Assembly (NCBI GenBank): GCA_037447605.1
Contig: CM074804.1
Coordinates: 5,450,717-5,514,716, forward strand
Direction of reading: 5' to 3'
Source: Zygnema circumcarinatum
Lineage: Eukaryota; Streptophyta; Zygnematophyceae; Zygnematales; Zygnemataceae
Length of the DNA: 64,000 nucleotides
The number at the start of each line of letters is the position of its first letter. Positions within the stretch are counted from its first letter, which is position 1. Both the position numbers and the translations under genes were made by a program. The notes under the pieces are model-generated. The model worked only from the letters and a program-made list of their open reading frames with translations. It was not told where the DNA came from and made no database searches. Of this stretch, positions 58,679-64,000 are shown piece by piece.

Positions 58679-60108
58679 TGCTGAGCATAAACGGACAGCG
58701 CGCATGGCTCGCCCGGCCAGTGAAGCAGGGAAGGCTGCAGCTTGGCAGGGTGACCAGTCCATCCCCCATTCATGCAGGCGCTATGTAGGGACTCACTGCT
58801 GCAGGGCAGACCGAATAAGACACGTTCAACTGCGCGATTGTGGAGTGAATTCTTCTTGGCACGAGTCCATGGCATCCGTATGCTGAATTGCGGCTGCTTT
58901 GTCTTGAGGTCAACTCGCTCAGACCTCATTCTTTTTAGGGTGTACGAGCTTGGAAACTCTCGCCAGAGGGAGACGCCCTTGTGATCCGGCAGTTGCACTG
59001 AAGACAAACGTTGGGCTCATTCTTTCACAAACTACTTTCCGAAACATACTTTTGTTCTTTTAATATTTCTGTGTCGCATTTTTGAGGCATTTGCAGAGTA
59101 CCAGTCTATGGCCACTGGGCTATTGTACCACAGGTTTCTCGTTGGAAGGAGGGTGGGTGGGGGGCGGGGGGAAGGGGAGGGGAGGGAGGGGCGGCGTAAC
59201 CACCTTCATTGTCGTTTATCACACTCGGCTTTTATCTCGTCCGTCGGAGTTTTGACTTAAGGATCCATAATGTCTTGAAAGCTGTTTGCCATCCTTGGGG
59301 CAATCCTTGGGGAGCTGGGATGAAAACTTGAAATGAAATTGTTTTTTTTTTAGATAGAGAATTTGAATCATGGTTAGGATTAAGCATGCGAGTCTTTGGC
59401 AGACTTTGAGTTCGTGAATTGTTTCGACGGTGAGTTGTGTCGTCTAGTTGTGGTTGTGGTCACGTTAGTCTGCTGGACCTGTCAGCGCTGCTGGGCAACC
59501 ACCCAGCCAGTGGCTAACATGAGATAACTGTGCTAAGTCGAGTTAACAGTGGCTGTCAGCGGCACAAACAATTTAGCAGTGGCCAATACGATTTAACGGT
59601 GGCTAACAGTTGGTGTGCACGGATGTGAAAGGCATTGTGCAGAGAGTCTGCAGTGCGAATGGACTCAGCAGCATAGAGACGTGCCCTGGTTGTTCTGTGG
59701 CCTGTGGCGGTAGTGGGATCCAGAAGTGAAGAAAGCTGATACTCACCTTGTGTGAAAGTGCTCTCAAGGTTCCTTGAGCCCGGCTTTGCTCTCTGCTCCC
59801 TTTCCTCTGTGGTGTGAACTGTGGAGCGAGTGGGCGAGTCAGGCGCTGTGCATGGCCATGCCAAGCGATCGTGTTTGCCACCTTCATGGACGTGATCAAG
59901 CGCGTACTTCTTGGCTATGTGTGGAAACATTCGCTAATCGGCAGCTTGTTGGCGCGGGTGGTTGGCTTTGGTCGGGGCCTAGCGTATTCCGGCTTGAAAA
60001 GTTGAGATTGTTTTTGGGGAGAGTTGATGTGTGTGCAACTGCGGCATCGTCACTTGGTAGCGTGGTGCGGCCAAACTTTCAATTACGTACATGGCAGCAC
60101 AGTAAATC
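58679..60108. other. Intergenic region downstream of katanin p80
   Basis: No gene is supported. A G-rich tract lies at 59,149-59,195. Between 59,508 and 59,610 the words AGTGGCTAACA, AGTGGCTGTCA, AGTGGCCAATA and GGTGGCTAACA recur at irregular 20-45 base intervals. Confidence 0.5.
59149..59195 (+). repeat. G-rich tract
   Basis: At least eight runs of three or more G within 47 bases on the plus strand, a strong sequence-level candidate for G-quadruplex formation. Confidence 0.8.
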
Positions 60109-60307
60109 GGGGGAGTCAGACATTGACTATCGCGTACTAAATTCCCGAATTTATTATACTAAAGTCAAAGTTTTGTGTACGAATTTCGGGTCGGGATCCG
60201 CGGCTCCGCCGTACACAGCCGTATTGAAATGCGTACCTAGCCAATGCTTAAGTTCGCCCGACAGGCTTGCTTAATTGATTTGGCGATGGTTAATGTTTGA
60301 CTCCCCC
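60109..60307. mobile_element. MITE-like inverted-repeat element, 199 bp
   Basis: The 25 bp left end (60,109-60,133, starting GGGGGAGTCAGACATTGACT) and right end (60,283-60,307, reverse complement starting GGGGGAGTCAAACATTAACC) match at 22 of 25 positions, all three differences being transitions. The interior has no coding capacity. No clear target duplication is visible directly at the edges (AATC left, TAAT right), so the superfamily is unassigned. Confidence 0.8.
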
Positions 60308-61658
60308 TAATGCAAGCGCATGCATTCTTGGTCAGTCGCGTGGGAAAGGGGTGTGTGATGAAATCTAATTAGCAATGAAACGCGGACACGTGGCAGATCG
60401 CACCGCATGGTCTCTGTCGGGCAACTCCCGCATTCCTCCTTTTGATGTTCGCGAGATGCCACATGGACTCCACGTGGCGTCGTCTCGTTGGCCCTAGCTG
60501 CGGCATTCACCGGCTGGCACTTGCGGGCGGTTTACATTTCAACCGGTTGCAGCCAGCTGGATACCGTTAACTTCGTTTTGGAGGTTGAAAAAACTCTCCG
60601 CCTCAGTTTGCAACTCCGGAGCTGCCATCACTTGAACGCAGTTGAACCATGTAAACGCAGCCTACTCGAAGCGACATGCTGTTGACTGTAAATTTTTGTC
60701 CTACGATCAAAGCACGCATGCCTGTACCAGCGTGATTTTTTAGATTGCGACAATCATTATCTGTCCAACAGTTGTCTATGTAGACTGTTTCCAAGTGACC
60801 AACGTTCTCAAAGCTTTTAGACACACAAGTAGCTTAGTGCAGCTGCAATCCCAGGCGTCAAGCAAACAAAACAAACCAAACAATAGGAAAGGCAGAGCGT
60901 TATGGTCCTTTCTGAAGAGGAGAGCGCCGAGCAACAAACGTAATGTGACTTCCACTCTGGTTAAGAATAGAAGGCGATGGAGCCTGTTGTCTGCCCGCCC
61001 GTCGTCTTCATCCATGGCCTCGGCTCACGGATGCTTCCCATCCGTAGCGTGGGCCGCCAACTCAAAGATTTTGGGGCGCATTTGAGTACACAAAAGGGCG
61101 ACAGCGACAGACACCCAACGTTTGCCAGCCGACGAACTCCTGGAAGGATTCCATGTTCAGTAGTCTGAATTCGTACTGCTGCGCTTCGCAAGAAGACTCA
61201 ACATCGCGATGGACAACATGAGCACCATGAGCGAATACAAAGCACGCACACCCCATTCCGTCAGACTGCACATCGTCGAGGCTGGTCTGGCAACCTGTGT
61301 CCTTATTGAGAGATTTGGATTTGGAATCCGTACAATCTGCTACTTTCTAACCTATTGAAAGAAAACTTCATGTTGTTTCCTTCCCATCATCCTATTATGC
61401 TCCGAAGCCACGTGTCGAACTTATAAACTTAGGATTATAATATCAACTAGTATCAACTTGACTCCATTTCTGCATTTAAGACTCGCCCTCTGACAACAGG
61501 AATCATGCAAGCTTCGGCACAAGGTGTATCTCAGCTTGATTCACCTTATACAGACAAAAGGCTTCGAAGACAGTGGACCTTATTTGACACTGCTACTGAA
61601 AGTGAATCGCTACTTTAAGCGATTTTGAGAGTTACAAAATACAAAAATATCAACACTT
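60308..61658. other. Intergenic region with G-box words
   Basis: ACACGTGGCAG is at about 60,386 and TCCACGTGGCG at about 60,469, resembling elements ahead of other genes here, but I could not identify a gene they would serve. 60,970-61,160 is open on both strands without a recognisable domain. The rest is AT-rich. Confidence 0.4.
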
Positions 61659-62663
61659 TTAGTAGCTTGACAAAACTAGTGATGTTGCCAGGCGAGAAGT
61701 CGATAAATTCTCGAGCCTTCCCATGCCGCTCTCCTTGACAAGAAGGAAAGCAAGCAGAGGGATGACTTGAAGAAGCGCAGCAGGAAACACTTTCCGCCAC
61801 AACAGAAGGTAACAGATCTCCGCCTTTCGCCGCCACGACCGTTTGCCCTCCCCCTCCGCGGCAGCAGTCAACTCCAACCACTGAGCGGCGCCGTCATCCT
61901 CCTCTCCTCCCGTCACAGTCTGCCAAAATGTCGAAATCACCGACCTCTCCCGCGCAGCCTCCATGGAGCTTAACCCTCCCATTTCTGCCAGCTCGCTGAC
62001 GTCCCACACTCGCCCGCAACTGTCAAACCGTTCGGTTTTCAATGCATTGCGCTCCGTCCAGCGGTAGGTCTCCGCCATGCACTGCTTTGTCGGAAAATGA
62101 CCCGCACGAAACACCGCAACAAATTTGCCCGTCGCCAGACCCATAGCGGCATTGAGCACTTCCTCCTGATTGCCTGCGCCTTCTACCCGACATAAGGAGA
62201 ATCGCTGCGGATTCTTGCTCACTATTTCAGCAAGCTCTTCCTCAAAGGCAGGAGGTACTTGTGAAGAACGTGAAGGCTCGGAAGAGTAAGCCAGCACCAC
62301 TTGCAAATGCGCGGGGTAATTTACAGACAGAAAAGCTTCTGCAGTCTTCTGAAAAGCCGGATAATCAATTGGGAAAAGCCCAACAACGATAGCAGAGGCA
62401 GGAGGATACTCTGCGTTCCTCGTCACACTCTTTCCAGAACGGGGGTCGCGCATAGTTCGACCTATGACGAGAATCATTTTTATCCACAGCATGATGGCAG
62501 TGAAGGAGAGGAGAGAAACAAGAACGCAGGTGCAGAGTGGAGCTAGAGATGCCACGGCTGAGTCCAGCATCAAGTACAGAGTTAGCGGGCCCGCCATCGC
62601 TATCACAAGACCACCGGCCGCGGGGAGATCGCTGGGAGCCTTCGAAGCAGCTTGAAATTCCAT
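61659..62663 (-). CDS. GT2-like glycosyltransferase-fold membrane protein with degraded catalytic motif
   Basis: Uninterrupted 334 aa frame from ATG 62,663 to a stop at 61,659. Two hydrophobic segments near residues 18-38 and 40-67 precede a soluble domain, and a third (ALLQVIPLLAFLLV) lies near residues 295-310. The soluble part has the layout of family 2 glycosyltransferases: PPASAIVVGLFPIDYPAFQKTAEAFLSVNYP (in short pieces: ASAIVVGLFPIDYPAFQ), LQVVLAYSS, the GNQEEVLNAAMGLATGKFVA segment equivalent to the usual K..ALN.G...A.G..V, then VFRAGHFP where active enzymes have FDADH.P. The first metal-binding Asp is replaced by Arg and the second by Gly, so the protein may be non-catalytic. A further splice beyond the stop cannot be excluded. 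I cannot name the substrate; family assignment is moderate. Confidence 0.7.
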   Translation of the reverse strand: MEFQAASKAPSDLPAAGGLVIAMAGPLTLYLMLDSAVASLAPLCTCVLVSLLSFTAIMLWIKMILVIGRTMRDPRSGKSVTRNAEYPPASAIVVGLFPIDYPAFQKTAEAFLSVNYPAHLQVVLAYSSEPSRSSQVPPAFEEELAEIVSKNPQRFSLCRVEGAGNQEEVLNAAMGLATGKFVAVFRAGHFPTKQCMAETYRWTERNALKTERFDSCGRVWDVSELAEMGGLSSMEAARERSVISTFWQTVTGGEEDDGAAQWLELTAAAEGEGKRSWRRKAEICYLLLWRKVFPAALLQVIPLLAFLLVKESGMGRLENLSTSRLATSLVLSSY

Positions 62664-63789
62664 CGCTGAGGGAAGGAGGTGGAAGGCTGAGAGGAGAAGG
62701 AGAGGGCGCGCTGTGAAGGAGAGGGGGGGGGGGAGGGGAGAAGGCGGAGCGGGCAGCGTCCCACCGCGCGTGGCGGTTGGGAACAGAGAAACAGTTCGGG
62801 AGGCGAACGGTTGGCTGCGGAGGGGTCGTTACGACGTGGCGCTTCATGAGTGGCTAAGAGTAATTTCGGAGGCTGAAAAGTCCACAACCGCCCTGCGGCG
62901 GGTACTTTGAAAAGGAGTGACGGTTATGAAACGACAAGAATTAACTGTCACGAGAGCAGTCCGGGCCGGTACGGACTTTGTAGGGAAAGGAATTATAGTT
63001 CTGGCGGTTGCTAAAAGCCGGTGGTACGGCGACGTCGGTTGTCGATTGGCGGCGTCGATTCGCTCGCCGGGAGGGGCTTGGGGAAGCGCAGGGGCGGCCG
63101 TACCATACGGTCGCCCACCTGTACGGACCCGCCCTCTACACGCGTGAGGCATGTCGATTTGCGAGAACGTGGCCACTCTGATTGGCTGCTTGGTACGGTA
63201 CAGTACGATATGTACGGTACGGTATGGACGTCCGTACAAGTCCGGCACTGTTTGCCGCGCTAGCGCGACCCTTTGGGCTCATGCAGTGATGCCGCGGCGG
63301 TTGTTGGCCATGAGCCCGTGACTCATGAGACCAACGCCAACATGATGGTGCCGCAATGGCCGCGGCATGCGCAGAGCGAGTGTCCTCTTCTCCTCTTCGA
63401 TAACTTGAGCGACATGGCACTCACTCGCTATCCCAACTTGACAAAAAAATACTTTCGGCGTTTGGAAGTCAATAAGTAAACGGAACAAAACAAGTGTCGC
63501 CATGATCCAAGAAGTGGACCATGTGACAGTGCACGTGTCAGGTGCATTGCATTTCCTGCAAGAAGGTCAAGAAACCACGAGATGTAGAGAAGGCATGTTT
63601 CATAAGCGAAGGGAGGTTGTGTGTTCTGTGTTGACACCTGGCAGTGCCCTCCATTGTAAGAAAGCGTAAAAAAAGAGCGAGCTCGTGCTTGTCATTACAT
63701 GGCACAATGTGTTATCCATATCTTATAAATAGCTTTGGTATACATCCTTGTTATAGTCTTGTCAAACCAACTGAGAATTCCAAAGTTCC
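62664..63789. promoter_or_regulatory. Upstream region of the GT2-like gene; GTAC-rich segment
   Basis: 62,727-62,750 is a G run. From 62,966 to 63,245 GTAC words are dense (CCGGTACGG, GGTGGTACGGCG, CGTACCATACGG, GGTACGGTACAGTACG, TGTACGGTACGG, CCGTACAAG). No gene is seen up to the partial gene at the right edge. Confidence 0.45.
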
Positions 63790-63946
63790 TTAACTTTTTG
63801 AAACATTTTTGTAACGTTCAGCCAGGTGTTCTTCCAATGTTAACTTCGCTTGCGGGTTCTGGCCACCGCGCACTCCGTGCTTTCCACCTCCGGTCGTTTT
63901 CTTACCGCTGTGTGCGAGTTTGTGTTCGAGAGGGCGGGATCTTCGC
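63790..63946 (-). CDS. Probable last exon of a gene continuing beyond the window
   Basis: Minus strand, from a good acceptor (TTTGCAG, exon starting at 63,946) to a TAA at 63,790. The 52-codon segment is basic and Gly-rich, then amphipathic: RPLEHKLAHSGKKTTGG, GGKHGVRGGQ and KLTLEEHLAERYKNVSKS at the end. The composition and good splice site suggest real coding sequence, but I do not recognise the family, and upstream exons lie outside the window. Confidence 0.45.
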
Positions 63947-64000
63947 CTGCAAACACAAAAACGAAAATGGAATAAAAAAAAGAAGGACATGGACATTGGG

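Noticed and set aside
60977-61168. Frame with PVVFIHGLGS, resembling the start of an alpha/beta hydrolase
   Set aside because: Only this short motif fits; there is no catalytic Ser elbow or further hydrolase sequence and the opposite strand is equally open.

Overview
This is a nuclear eukaryotic window from the green lineage, most likely a streptophyte alga or early-diverging land plant. The evidence is the gene set: a plastid-type phosphoglucan phosphatase of the LSF2 class, a plant DRB2-like double-stranded RNA-binding protein, an intact cycloartenol synthase carrying the Tyr/His/Ile product-specificity residues, a plant-type NAD-isocitrate dehydrogenase subunit, cullin 3 and a plant-like katanin p80. 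All but two of the recognised genes are interrupted by GT-AG introns, and there are degenerate TTTAGGG (plant-type telomere) motifs. The species cannot be fixed from the sequence alone. Coding exons are moderately GC-rich; promoters are very GC-rich; introns and the 20-30 kb region are AT-rich.

Layout. 1-1.5 kb: purine microsatellites, a CCAAT-box repeat cluster and a GC-rich promoter. 1.5-3.5 kb (+): LSF2. 5.7-7.4 kb (-): DRB2-like protein, with a 1.6 kb GC-rich, G-box-rich upstream region. 9.77-10.61 kb: an 845 bp CCAT microsatellite ending about 200 bp before cycloartenol synthase (10.8-18.8 kb, +), for which all 18 exons could be assembled (757 aa). 20.0-20.4 kb (+): a small single-exon zinc-ribbon protein. 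22.1-23.1 kb (-): an unrecognised coiled-coil protein. 23.9-26.6 kb (-): a conserved plant protein of unknown function that can only be seen by assembling five or six short exons. 27.9-30.4 kb (-): NAD-IDH subunit, 4 exons, 369 aa.

31.1-40.7 kb is a mobile-element island. It holds a decayed Ty3/gypsy retrotransposon (gag, CCHC knuckle, protease, RT, RNase H, integrase, all frameshifted), three copies of its LTR-like sequence, a 599 bp non-autonomous pogo/Tigger-like TIR element with TA flanks, and a composite 1.5 kb unit in which the same style of TIRs encloses an LTR-gag fragment. A 10 bp assembly gap lies at 31,630-31,639.

41.2-46.2 kb (+): cullin 3, complete in 7 exons (735 aa). 47.5-58.7 kb (+): katanin p80 WD40 subunit, most exons resolved, a 1.3 kb stretch near the C-terminus unresolved. 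60.1-60.3 kb: a 199 bp MITE-like inverted-repeat element. 61.7-62.7 kb (-): a GT2-like membrane protein with a degraded DxD-type motif. 63.8 kb (-): the probable last exon of a gene that continues past the window.

The genes are unrelated single-copy housekeeping or plastid/mitochondrial functions (starch breakdown, small RNA, sterol synthesis, TCA cycle, ubiquitin ligase, microtubule severing). No operon-like grouping or gene cluster is apparent. The most unusual features are the repeats: the TIR/LTR composite, a dispersed repeat family with three copies, and promoter motifs shared among unrelated genes.
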